From positions 3,968,001 to 4,032,000 of the forward strand of contig NC_011740.1 of assembly GCF_000026225.1 (NCBI RefSeq): a stretch of DNA of 64,000 nt, written 5' to 3'. Made by a program: the position numbers and the translations under genes. Origin of the DNA: Escherichia fergusonii ATCC 35469. Lineage in GTDB: Bacteria > Pseudomonadota > Gammaproteobacteria > Enterobacterales > Enterobacteriaceae. The notes beneath the pieces were generated by a model. It ran no database searches, was not told where the DNA came from, and saw nothing but the letters and a program-made list of their open reading frames with translations. Below, piece by piece: positions 9,614 to 19,384 of the stretch (its first letter is position 1; every line of letters starts with the position of its first letter).

Positions 9614-10642
9614 TTAACGCAGGCGGTTATAATTACCGACCATTTCGTTATAAGCGCGTAATGATTGCGGGTAAGAGTCCTGTACCATCCAGCTTGTGTT
9701 TGCGTCCTGAAGTGTCTCTTTATCCCAATCAGAATACGGGACTTTATCTCTGATACGACGAACATACTTTTTAGCTGCGAGTTGATATCGGTCTGCTGCA
9801 CCTGTGAAGAGAGAATTCATACTGTCTTTACTCACTTCTTTGGCTTGCGCCACCAGCGTTTCAAGTTCAGCCACTTTCTTCATTGCCGCTTCGGCGTCAA
9901 AATTCTCTTGCGAAATCATTTTATTAATTTGTTTAGCTGAAATCATGACTGCCAGAGAATAGTAGTTAAAAGTTTTCCCTTCTCTTTGTTCAATATTTTT
10001 GAGCTCCTCCAGTTGGCGTTTATCATTAATTTCCTGAATCGCTGCATGATAAGATTCCGCAACCGGCTCGAAGGCTTCGATATTTTTTACAAATACCTGA
10101 TGCAGCGTTTTACCTTTTGCAAATGCATCATCTTTATAATTTTCCTAGGTGTAATATTTATCCATTTCGTTAATGGTATTACCCAGCGCTACAGCAGTAT
10201 TAATATAATTCAACGCCACGCCATCAATGGGTTCCAGTGCAGGCGTTAACGCCACTACGCTTTTTATTCCTTTTTCACACTCAGTGAGATTGGATTGACT
10301 AATGCTGTAGATCCCATAAACATGGCTCTCTTTACCCGTCGGCCCCTGTTTAAAATCTTTCACCCAGTCAACATAACGCGCCAGACTGTGCTGCACAGGA
10401 ATTTGTAACTTATTGTAGCACTTGATATAGACATTCATTGTTTCGTTGTAAACCGCTTCCGCATCAACCACTGGTTGGGCAGCGGTTTCAGGTTTAGCTT
10501 CTGCTTTTACGGCCGTAGGTGCGGCTGATTGACTATTGGCGGGCGGAGGGGTTTGTGTTTCAGCTTTTTTATCATCACATCCGGTCATACCGAGGGCCAT
10601 TATGCCGATAACAATAGCTGAAGCTAATAAATTCCTTTTCAT
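9614..10642 (-). pseudogene. yiiG: yiiG, DUF3829-type lipoprotein, broken by an amber codon
   Basis: The reading frame starts with a lipoprotein signal (MKRNLLASAIVIGIMALGM then TGCDDKK, lipobox ending in Cys22) and a Pro/Ala/Glu-rich linker. It stops at TAG 10145-10147 after 165 codons, following the residues NEMDKYYT. The same frame then stays open without any shift to 9614, ending in EYNEMV-like sequence. In K-12 YiiG (about 351 residues, from memory) the stop position is a Gln, so one C-to-T change (CAG to TAG) explains the break. The protein is an uncharacterised periplasmic lipoprotein. It could only be full length in an amber-suppressor background or if the base is a sequencing error. 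Confidence 0.88.
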
Positions 10643-10837
10643 TCAATTGCCTTATAAATACATAGATAAGAGAGATAATATCTTAAATGAAAAAATGATC
10701 CGTCACTATACACATTTTGCTTATAAACAAACCGAAATCATTCATGGCCCGAATAATTCCTGCGACATAAAAATATAAATCGCAGGAAGCTATTTTAATT
10801 ACCCGCTCTACCACTGTTGCAGGATATAAACTCTCAC

Positions 10838-13144
10838 CTACATTCCATAACGCTCAGCAATAGCAGCATGTTTCTCTTCATTCGCCCCGGCTTCTTTGGC
10901 AAGACGCCACCAGCACAACGGATGTTCCCAGTCAGCGGTCAATTCGTGCAAGATCTTGTCGATATCACCTTTAGAAACTGAACGCGGTGCACTGATAACA
11001 AAATAGAATGCAGGCAGCGGTTCAGCGCCTTCTCCTTGATGACTGTCCGTTAACGTATAGTCGTCATTACTGTTGCTCCAGTAGTACCAGTTTCGTTCAC
11101 GGAGCGCCTCACGGAAAGTATTAAACTCTTCTTCACCAGGCATGATACCTTCGCAGAACCAGGACTCGCCGTATTCGGTCGGGATAATGGTTTTCAGGCA
11201 CCCATAAAGCGGAGTGAAATTCTTCTGCTCTTCCTCATCCTCTGGTCGGGTATTCAACATTTCTGCATCGAATACCACAACCTCATCAACATGTTGCGGA
11301 TAATCGGTGCGGTAAGTTGGCTCAATGATCCTTGCTGTTACCGGCCCAATACGTTGAGCATAGTAATAGCGGTATTCATAATTTTCCCGGAAGCGGATGT
11401 TTAACAGCCCCCATTTTTCGTCAATAAAACCTTCGCCTTCCGTGAGCTCGATTTCCAGTTCAGCAGCAATAGCACGAACCAAATCCCATTGTTGCAGGAT
11501 GCTGGCGGTCGCCATGATATCCCACTGGAGATTGCGAATATCTTCTTCACGGCTAATCATCAGTTGCTGCAATTGTTGTAAATAATCCAGCTTTCGATCC
11601 CAGGCTTCCTGTTTTTGTGCTGCCCAGGAGCACATGCGATAAACGCCAACCCACTCGCGCCCTTTTTCGTTTTGCAGCAACTGTTGCCCAATTGCCTCCA
11701 GTGCAACCCAGTCTTCCTGCTGGTTAATCACCCGCGCACGGAACCACAGCGCCATATGTAGCAGACCCGCCTGTTCATACAGCTTCGCCAGGTGCTCGAT
11801 CGCCTGCTGATCGCCACGGTTAAGCAAGAGATCCAGTAGATCAAAGCACAGGCCGTTATCTTCCTGAAGATGGCTTTCAACATGGCGTTGCAGAAGTTCA
11901 ATCGACTCATTAAGCGCATTGCAGGCGTTTAACGCATTGACCAGTTTACCCAGCAATTCCGCATCATCTGGCGTGTTCAGATAGGCGCGACGGAATATCT
12001 CGACGTCTTTTTCGGGATCTGGCTGTGTTTCTTCATCGCTGTTTTCAGGTACTTCTACAACCGGACGAGCAAGCAGTTCCGCTTCTTTGGCGGCAATTTT
12101 TTCGCTAAGTTCGAGAAACTCGCGATCAACGCCCAGTAATGCGCGTAATTTTGGCATGTGCTGCTGGGCCAGTTTCATCGCCATTTTGGCCACCCAGACG
12201 GATTCGCGCTCCAGCGCCAGAGTGATTTGCAGTTTTGCCAGATTCACCACTTTGCGGTGCGCCCCGGCCTGCGAACGTTGCTCCAGCATTTTTTGGATGA
12301 TGCGTGCCAGCTGCCAGTGATTTCTCTGCGGATGGCGAGGAAGCAGTACGGTAATAATCTTCACCCACATACCCCACGAATAGGGGGTCAGATCTGTCCA
12401 ACGAGGCAGTTCCTCCCAGACCTCTTCGTCCTGCCCACATAACGCCATGATGTACAGTTTTTTGAGGTGATAACTGATGCGGTCACGGCCCCAGTAATCG
12501 TTCTCTTTTGCCAGTTCATCAATCACTTCACGAGCCTCATCGTAGCGCTGAAGGGCAACCAAAATATCGGCGCGTATTGCCAGCAGCGCTTCTAAATATT
12601 CACTCCCCGATGCTTTCACCGCCTCGATTTGCCTGTCGATATAAACCAACGCCTCTTCTGTTTTGTTGGAATCCACCATTGCACTGGCATATTCGCAGGA
12701 TAAACACATAAAGCAGCTCCAGGTCGGATCAATGCGCGCGATGGTTTCCTCACATACTGCCATGCGTTCATTCGCCCAGCCTGGTGCGTCAATATTTTCG
12801 TAGCAGGCTGATAAATCCTGGGTAACGCAGATAGATTGCGGGCAATCTTTCGCCTCTTCCCGATGCGCTTTTTCAAACAGCGCTACCACGTCTGGCAGCA
12901 CCTTTTCACCTTCTTCATAGTTAGTCAGGCGATGACGCATTTCCCAGTGACCAATAAATATTTCCAGCCACGGATTTTTGGCGACTTGATTCAGTGCTTT
13001 CATTTCCGGCAATAGCGAATCGCATTTTTCTATTTGTAGGTGCAAAACACTTTCTGAAAAATCATCAATAAGCTGCGGAATATATTCTTGCCCGGCATCA
13101 CGCAACTCTTGACTATATTTGTTGTACCACTCCCATGTATCCAT
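10838..13144 (-). CDS. 768-residue TPR-like protein, partner of the HSP90-like ATPase
   Basis: I do not recognise a named family. The protein is soluble with no signal peptide or membrane segment. Its first 600 residues are almost wholly helical, with repeated pairs resembling tetratricopeptide repeats (for example LAIRADILVALQRYDEAREV near 185 and LCFDLLDLLLNRGDQQAIEHL near 425). An acidic linker (NSDEETQPDPEKD) lies near 375. The last 170 residues look like a separate alpha/beta domain rich in Trp and Tyr (RNWYYWSNSNDDYTL, HPLCWWRLAKEAG). The start ATG lies one base after the stop of the HSP90-like gene, with the RBS AAGGAA inside that gene's end, so the two are co-translated. TPR proteins are classic HSP90 co-chaperones, which makes a physical partnership likely, but function is unknown. 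Both genes are absent from this position in K-12. Confidence 0.8.
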   Translation of the reverse strand: MDTWEWYNKYSQELRDAGQEYIPQLIDDFSESVLHLQIEKCDSLLPEMKALNQVAKNPWLEIFIGHWEMRHRLTNYEEGEKVLPDVVALFEKAHREEAKDCPQSICVTQDLSACYENIDAPGWANERMAVCEETIARIDPTWSCFMCLSCEYASAMVDSNKTEEALVYIDRQIEAVKASGSEYLEALLAIRADILVALQRYDEAREVIDELAKENDYWGRDRISYHLKKLYIMALCGQDEEVWEELPRWTDLTPYSWGMWVKIITVLLPRHPQRNHWQLARIIQKMLEQRSQAGAHRKVVNLAKLQITLALERESVWVAKMAMKLAQQHMPKLRALLGVDREFLELSEKIAAKEAELLARPVVEVPENSDEETQPDPEKDVEIFRRAYLNTPDDAELLGKLVNALNACNALNESIELLQRHVESHLQEDNGLCFDLLDLLLNRGDQQAIEHLAKLYEQAGLLHMALWFRARVINQQEDWVALEAIGQQLLQNEKGREWVGVYRMCSWAAQKQEAWDRKLDYLQQLQQLMISREEDIRNLQWDIMATASILQQWDLVRAIAAELEIELTEGEGFIDEKWGLLNIRFRENYEYRYYYAQRIGPVTARIIEPTYRTDYPQHVDEVVVFDAEMLNTRPEDEEEQKNFTPLYGCLKTIIPTEYGESWFCEGIMPGEEEFNTFREALRERNWYYWSNSNDDYTLTDSHQGEGAEPLPAFYFVISAPRSVSKGDIDKILHELTADWEHPLCWWRLAKEAGANEEKHAAIAERYGM

Positions 13145-13145
13145 T

Positions 13146-14981
13146 TTATTTTCCTTGATTAATTAAGACAGGAATAACCTGAGTAAAATCTTCCAGTGCC
13201 TGGTGTAAATCCCACTGCTGTTCTTTATTACCGCTGGAGCACAAAATCACTTTCAGCGATTTTAATAAGCGTAATGCCGCTGCGGGCTGTTGCTGGTGTT
13301 GTAATGCCGTCACCAGTTGCATGATGCAAGGGTTATTAAGGTTGATGTATAAACTTGAGGTTTTCGTTTTTTGGATTTGCGAGGTAAATTGCCGCGCCAG
13401 CATTAACGCTGCGGTACTGATGCGTTTATCTGCGTTATCCTGTTCGAGAATTTGTTTTAATTCTGCTTCGCGGTCTGGCGTGACCACTAACGGTAAAACG
13501 GCGGGTTCGAAGCGGGAGATAATTAATTGCTCGCCATCGCAGAGATGCTCTTCCAGATAAGCCACCTGCTCTTCGGGTAATTCTGCCAGGCTGAACAACT
13601 GCTCATTGCCCGTTTGCGTACCGACTTCGATAATCCGGCAGTGATATAACAGCGCCCAGCGACGTAAAAATGGCACGACGGCATAGCGATCGCCACGGGC
13701 AACGGGCCGTTGCAGAATGTGGAACAACATCTCTTCAAAACCGCCGTCGCGGCTTAACAGAATATGAATGCTGTTATTAACGCGTAAATCCTTCGCCAGC
13801 AACGCCCCTTTTGACGTTGGCACCTGCAAGCGATCTTTGAGCAAATCAAACAGACGGTCATCACACAATGCCGCACCGAGCAACGCTTCGTTGTGGCGCA
13901 TTAATACACGCCGCCATATTTCTGGCTGATTTTGTGCGAGATCGGACAAACCAGAAATCAGCGTCTCTTTTAACGCCTCCTGCACCGCAACCCAGGTTTC
14001 GTCCCGCTGGAGATCTTCCCGGCTCGCCGTCGGCGTTAGTTTCGATGACTCAATCACGCCGCCAATAAATCCGGCCCAGGGAGGTAACAACTCACGCGCT
14101 TCATCATCCAGTAACATACCGCGCAAAAACAGCGACAGGTTGCGGTTATCGCTGGTGCCGTAGGTTGCGCCATCCTGAATCCATAAAATCCCAACCGCGT
14201 CGCTCATCCCCACGGGCACCACCGGAATGGTGCAAATCGGTTCGAAGGAGGATTCAAACTGTGCGGCAAAGGCGAGATTTTTACGCTGTACCAGCGCGCG
14301 GTGCATGGTTACGCCTTCGGGGGCAACTTCACGCCACGGTGGTTGCAGTTTATTCACCGGCTCGCTGGCATCACCGACATAGACTGGTTCGTGCAGCAAT
14401 ATGCAGTAGCGGGAAAGAACGCGGTTCAGCAGATTATTACTCGCCAGATGGCTGTACTCTTCTTTGAGCGTCAGAATCACCTGCGTTCCCGGCGCCGAGG
14501 ACTGATGCGGCGTAACGGTGTATTTTTGCCCGTCGGTAGAGTGGTATTTCCAGCTCTGATCCGGCGTTTGCCAGGATGTGGTCAACACCGTGACCTCTTT
14601 TGCCAGTACAAACGCTGACAAAAAACCGAGGCCGAACATACCAATTAAACCGGTGTTGTCATCCTGCTGGCGCAACATTCGGGTATAACCGACGCCAACC
14701 GTGGCAAGAAAGCCATGAATTTCACTTTCAGTGAGGCCAGCGCCAGTATCGCTAATGATGATAGTGGACTTCGCCACGTCTGCCACTACACGAATTTGGT
14801 TATCCTTTGGCGCATCGGGCTGCTCAATCCTGCGGCGCACGATCGCATCATGGCCGTTCTGCACCAGCTCGCGCACGGCAACCACGGGAGTGGAGTAAAG
14901 ATGCTTACTGAGCACCTCAATTAAGCCGTTTAAATTAACTTCTGTAGAATATGAACTGCCAGGTAACTGTAATGTACTCAT
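13146..14981 (-). CDS. divergent HSP90/HtpG-like GHKL ATPase
   Basis: This 611-residue protein has the HSP90 plan but is not the housekeeping HtpG. The N-terminal ATPase shows the N-box with catalytic-type Glu38 and Asn42 (VRELVQNGHDAI), the DTGAGL motif at 78-83, and the glycine-rich lid GMFGLGFLSAF at 114-124. The middle domain (about 220-400) has an HtpG-like segment (DNRNLSLFLRGMLLDD, then SSKLTPTASREDLQRD). The C-terminal part (430-611) is poorly conserved and lacks an MEEVD tail. It is the first gene of a two-gene operon with the TPR-like protein, between yiiG and fdhD, where K-12 has neither gene. A role in folding, stress or defence is inference; the ATPase assignment is secure. Confidence 0.88.
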   Translation of the reverse strand: MSTLQLPGSSYSTEVNLNGLIEVLSKHLYSTPVVAVRELVQNGHDAIVRRRIEQPDAPKDNQIRVVADVAKSTIIISDTGAGLTESEIHGFLATVGVGYTRMLRQQDDNTGLIGMFGLGFLSAFVLAKEVTVLTTSWQTPDQSWKYHSTDGQKYTVTPHQSSAPGTQVILTLKEEYSHLASNNLLNRVLSRYCILLHEPVYVGDASEPVNKLQPPWREVAPEGVTMHRALVQRKNLAFAAQFESSFEPICTIPVVPVGMSDAVGILWIQDGATYGTSDNRNLSLFLRGMLLDDEARELLPPWAGFIGGVIESSKLTPTASREDLQRDETWVAVQEALKETLISGLSDLAQNQPEIWRRVLMRHNEALLGAALCDDRLFDLLKDRLQVPTSKGALLAKDLRVNNSIHILLSRDGGFEEMLFHILQRPVARGDRYAVVPFLRRWALLYHCRIIEVGTQTGNEQLFSLAELPEEQVAYLEEHLCDGEQLIISRFEPAVLPLVVTPDREAELKQILEQDNADKRISTAALMLARQFTSQIQKTKTSSLYINLNNPCIMQLVTALQHQQQPAAALRLLKSLKVILCSSGNKEQQWDLHQALEDFTQVIPVLINQGK

Positions 14982-15250
14982 TTTTCAATACTCATAATCC
15001 ATCACCTACTATTGAAAATACATTGCTGTTTTTTACAACCGGTGCAAGGTTTGTTATTTCATTCACTCATCGAAAACATTTATTTATTGACGCGATGATT
15101 AAAACAAAATGTCTTATATAAATAATGATTAATTCTTAAAGGATTAATGCGACTGGAGTATATCGATATAAACCGGAGTTAACGAGATAATTTCTTGTGG
15201 TGAAATTATTATTTAAATGCTGAATAATATATTGAGGATTATTTAATAGA
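14982..15250 (-). promoter_or_regulatory. AT-rich upstream region of the HSP90/TPR operon
   Basis: About 270 AT-rich bases without a supported gene. On the minus strand a TTGCAC hexamer (about 15043-15048) followed 17 bases later by AATGTA is a possible sigma-70-type promoter for the HSP90-like gene. No clear sigma-32 heat-shock promoter was seen by eye. Confidence 0.3.
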
Positions 15251-15290
15251 AAAATAAAACCGCAATCCAGAATCAGAATTGCGGTATTTC
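15251..15290 (-). terminator. terminator after fdhD
   Basis: ACCGCAAT (15259-15266) pairs with ATTGCGGT (15278-15285). On the minus strand the stem is followed by TTTATTTTTC, just beyond the fdhD stop codon. Confidence 0.75.
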
Positions 15291-15291
15291 T

Positions 15292-16128
15292 TTAATTATG
15301 AATCAATCGCTGCGGATGAGTATAAACCGTTGCCCGACCCGGCTTACAAAAGCCCACCAGCGTCAAATTACAGCGCTCAGCCACTTCTACGGCAAGCGTG
15401 GTCGCGGCAGACACCGCAAACAAAATTTCTACGCCGCACATCGCTGACTTTTGCACCATTTCATAACTGGCACGACTGGAAACCAGCACCGCACCTTGCT
15501 GCCAGCTTTCCCCTTCTTGTGACCGGCGGCCTAACAGTTTATCCAGCGCCACATGGCGACCCACGTCTTCATGCCCGCCTACCAGTTCGCCAGATGGCAA
15601 CATCCAGGCGGCGGCGTGAGTACAACCAGTCAGTTGCCCCACTGGCTGGAAATCATTGAGATGGCGTAATGCATCATCCAGTTTGTTGAGATCAAACGCC
15701 TGGGTGAACGGCAGCGGCTGCACCGGTTTACCGATGTCGTTAAGTTGCTCCACGCCGCACACGCCACATCCCGTACGTCCCGCCAGTGCCCGGCGACGCT
15801 CCTTCAACCCCATAAAGCGGCGGCTGGAAAGCTCAATTTGCACTTCCAGACCATTACAGGAAGGAACGACATCCATACCGAAGATATCGCGCGGACTTTC
15901 GATAATCCCCTCTGAAAGCGAAAAACCGAGCGCAAAGTACTCAAGGTCTTTGGGTGACGCCATCATCACCACATGCGAAATACCGTTGTAGACCAGCGCA
16001 ACGGGAACCTCTTCCGCCACCTCATCTATCCGTGGGTGTTGTAAATCATCACGCCGCCATAACTCAATTTGACGAACACCTGTGATATTTGTCACATTTT
16101 TGATTTCTTTTTGCTGTGTTTTTTTCAC
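15292..16128 (-). CDS. fdhD: FdhD, sulfurtransferase for formate dehydrogenase
   Basis: This 278-residue cytoplasmic protein passes sulfur from the desulfurase IscS to the molybdenum cofactor of formate dehydrogenases and is needed for their activity. The sulfur-relay motif GCGVCG lies at about 120-125, with both cysteines present. Conserved segments such as [17 protein letters not shown] and [11 protein letters not shown], which line the cofactor pocket, are intact. Its sequence differs from remembered K-12 FdhD at only a few positions. It is divergent from fdoG, with about 190 bases of shared upstream DNA. Confidence 0.96.
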
Positions 16129-16321
16129 TTTCTCTTAACCAGATAAGAACACACACACCAACATTATGGTATTCTGTTACAAACCCTTCCTGGATGGAGG
16201 GAAATTGAGCCAATTCTGGACCTTTGCGGCCCCTTCCGCAAAGAAAAATAACTCCCACTCCCTGCACACTCAGCAAGCGAATGTAAATGGGACGTGACAA
16301 TGTCGAAACAAGGAGCAATCC

Positions 16322-19300
16322 ATGCAGGTCAGCAGAAGGCAGTTCTTTAAGATCTGCGCTGGCGGTATGGCAGGCACCACGGCAGCGGCACTGGGTTTTG
16401 CACCCAGCGTAGCACTCGCGGAAACCCGGCAGTATAAACTGCTGCGCACCCGCGAAACCCGTAATACCTGCACCTATTGTTCCGTAGGCTGTGGGCTGTT
16501 GATGTACAGCCTCGGTGACGGAGCAAAAAACGCCAAAGCATCTATCTTCCATATCGAAGGTGACCCGGATCACCCGGTCAACCGCGGTGCACTTTGTCCG
16601 AAAGGCGCTGGCCTGGTGGATTTCATCCACTCCGAAAGCCGTCTGAAGTTCCCGGAATACCGTGCGCCAGGTTCTGATAAATGGCAGCAAATCAGTTGGG
16701 AAGAGGCGTTTGATCGCATTGCCAAACTGATGAAAGAAGACCGCGATGCTAACTACATTGCGCAAAACGCCGAAGGCGTGACTGTTAACCGCTGGCTCTC
16801 CACCGGGATGCTGTGTGCTTCCGCGTCGAGTAACGAAACCGGCTATTTAACGCAAAAATTCTCCCGCGCGCTGGGTATGCTCGCGGTCGACAACCAGGCG
16901 CGTGTCTGACACGGACCAACGGTAGCAAGTCTTGCTCCAACATTTGGTCGCGGTGCGATGACCAACCACTGGGTCGACATCAAGAACGCCAACCTCGTCG
17001 TGGTGATGGGCGGTAACGCCGCTGAAGCTCACCCGGTCGGGTTCCGCTGGGCGATGGAAGCCAAAATTCACAACGGCGCGAAGCTGATTGTGATCGATCC
17101 TCGCTTTACGCGTACGGCGGCGGTGGCTGACTACTATGCCCCTATTCGTTCCGGTACTGACATTGCTTTCCTGTCAGGCGTATTGCTGTACCTGCTGAAC
17201 AATGAAAAATTCAACCGCGAATACACCGAAGCCTATACCAACGCCAGCCTGATCGTGCGTGAGGATTACGGCTTTGAAGATGGCCTGTTCACCGGCTACG
17301 ACGCGGAAAAACGCAAGTACGATAAATCCAGCTGGACCTACGAGCTGGACGAAAACGGCTTCGCCAAACGCGATACCACGCTGCAACATCCGCGCTGCGT
17401 GTGGAACTTGCTGAAACAGCACGTTTCCCGTTATACGCCAGATGTGGTTGAAAACATCTGTGGTACGCCGAAAGACGCGTTCCTGAAAGTCTGCGAATAC
17501 ATCGCAGAGACCAGTGCTCACGATAAAACTGCCTCGTTCCTTTACGCGCTCGGCTGGACGCAACACTCCGTTGGTGCGCAGAACATTCGTACGATGGCGA
17601 TGATCCAGCTACTGCTCGGCAATATGGGGATGGCAGGCGGCGGCGTTAACGCCCTGCGCGGTCACTCCAACATTCAGGGGCTGACGGACCTGGGGCTGCT
17701 GTCGCAGAGCCTGCCAGGTTACATGACGCTGCCAAGCGAGAAGCAGACCGATCTGCAAACCTACCTTGCCGCCAATACGCCGAAACCGCTGCTGGAAGGC
17801 CAGGTTAACTACTGGGGCAATTACCCGAAATTCTTCGTCTCCATGATGAAGGCCTTCTTTGGTGATAAAGCGACGGCAGAAAACAGCTGGGGCTTTGACT
17901 GGTTGCCGAAGTGGGATAAAGGCTACGACGTCCTGCAATACTTCGAGATGATGAAAGAGGGCAAGGTCAATGGCTATATCTGCCAGGGCTTTAACCCTGT
18001 TGCCTCATTCCCGAACAAAAACAAAGTGATCGGTTGTCTGTCGAAACTGAAGTTCCTCGTCACTATCGACCCGCTGAACACTGAAACCTCTAACTTCTGG
18101 CAGAACCACGGTGAGCTGAACGAAGTGGACTCGTCGAAGATCCAGACCGAAGTGTTCCGTCTGCCATCGACCTGCTTCGCGGAAGAGAACGGTTCAATCG
18201 TTAACTCCGGTCGCTGGTTGCAGTGGCACTGGAAAGGTGCGGACGCCCCAGGGATTGCGCTGACTGATGGCGAGATCCTCTCCGGTATCTTCCTGCGCTT
18301 GCGCAAGATGTACGCCGAACAGGGTGGCGCGAACCCGGACCAGGTGCTGAACATGACCTGGAACTACGCCATCCCGCATGAGCCGAAGTCGGAAGAAGTG
18401 GCGATGGAGAGCAACGGTAAGGCGCTGGCCGATATTACCGATCCGGCAACCGGGGCGGTTATCGTCAAGAAAGGCCAACAACTTAGCTCGTTCGCCCAAC
18501 TGCGCGATGACGGTACCACCTCCTGTGGCTGCTGGATTTTCGCCGGTAGCTGGACGCCAGAAGGTAACCAGATGGCACGCCGTGATAACGCCGATCCGTC
18601 TGGCCTCGGTAACACGCTGGGCTGGGCATGGGCATGGCCGCTTAACCGCCGCATTCTGTATAACCGCGCCTCCGCAGATCCGCAGGGTAACCCGTGGGAT
18701 CCGAAGCGTCAGTTGCTGAAATGGGACGGCACTAAGTGGACCGGCTGGGATATTCCGGACTACAGCGCAGCACCTCCGGGCAGTGGCGTCGGGCCGTTTA
18801 TCATGCAGCAGGAAGGCATGGGGCGTCTGTTTGCCCTCGATAAGATGGCGGAAGGTCCGTTCCCGGAACACTACGAGCCGTTTGAAACGCCGCTGGGGAC
18901 TAACCCGCTGCATCCAAACGTTATCTCGAATCCGGCGGCGCGAATCTTTAAAGACGACGCCGAAGCATTGGGTAAAGCCGATAAGTTCCCGTATGTCGGA
19001 ACCACCTATCGTCTGACCGAGCACTTCCACTACTGGACCAAACACGCGCTGTTGAACGCGATTTTGCAACCAGAGCAGTTTGTGGAAATCGGTGAGTCGC
19101 TGGCGAATAAACTTGGCATTGCCCAGGGCGATACCGTGAAAGTCTCCTCCAACCGTGGCTATATCAAAGCCAAAGCGGTGGTGACCAAACGTATTCGCAC
19201 GCTGAAAGCGAATGGCAAAGATATCGATACCATCGGTATTCCGATTCACTGGGGCTATGAAGGTGTTGCGAAAAAAGGCTTTATTGCCAATACGTTAACG

Positions 19301-19372
19301 CCATTCGTTGGTGATGCGAACACGCAGACGCCGGAGTTTAAGTCCTTCCTTGTGAATGTGGAAAAGGTGTAA
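16322..19372 (+). CDS. fdoG: FdoG, formate dehydrogenase-O alpha subunit (selenoprotein)
   Basis: This is the 1016-residue catalytic subunit that oxidises formate in the periplasm using a molybdopterin guanine dinucleotide cofactor and a 4Fe-4S cluster. The N-terminus carries a twin-arginine signal (SRRQFFK at 4-10, cleavage after about residue 33, ALA). The cluster motif C..C...C appears in NTCTYCSVGCG near 52. Codon 196 is TGA (16907-16909) in the context RV-U-HGPTVA and is read as selenocysteine, so the frame continues to TAA 19370-19372. Simple gene callers split it into two parts (16322-16909 and from 16958). It is the first gene of fdoGHI-fdhE, with fdoH starting 12 bases later. Confidence 0.97.
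16907..16950 (+). promoter_or_regulatory. bacterial SECIS hairpin directing Sec insertion at fdoG codon 196
   Basis: Directly after the TGA, GACCAA (16914-16919) pairs with TTGGTC (16944-16949). An inner stem AGCAA (16924-16928) with TTGCT (16932-16936) closes a three-base GTC loop. Position and shape fit the bacterial SECIS that binds SelB just 3' of the Sec codon. Confidence 0.85.
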
Positions 19373-19384
19373 CGGAGACGACAT

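Noticed and set aside
10536..10778. 80-codon plus-strand frame over the yiiG start
   Set aside because: It is antisense to the yiiG lipoprotein signal region with no RBS or protein features.
13146..14981. The HSP90-like gene as ordinary htpG
   Set aside because: The position (yiiG-fdhD gap), the TPR partner and the divergent motifs and C-terminus differ from housekeeping HtpG.
16322..16909. fdoG as a truncated pseudogene plus a second gene from 16958
   Set aside because: The TGA falls at the known Sec codon with a SECIS hairpin directly behind it, and the frame continues as FdoG.
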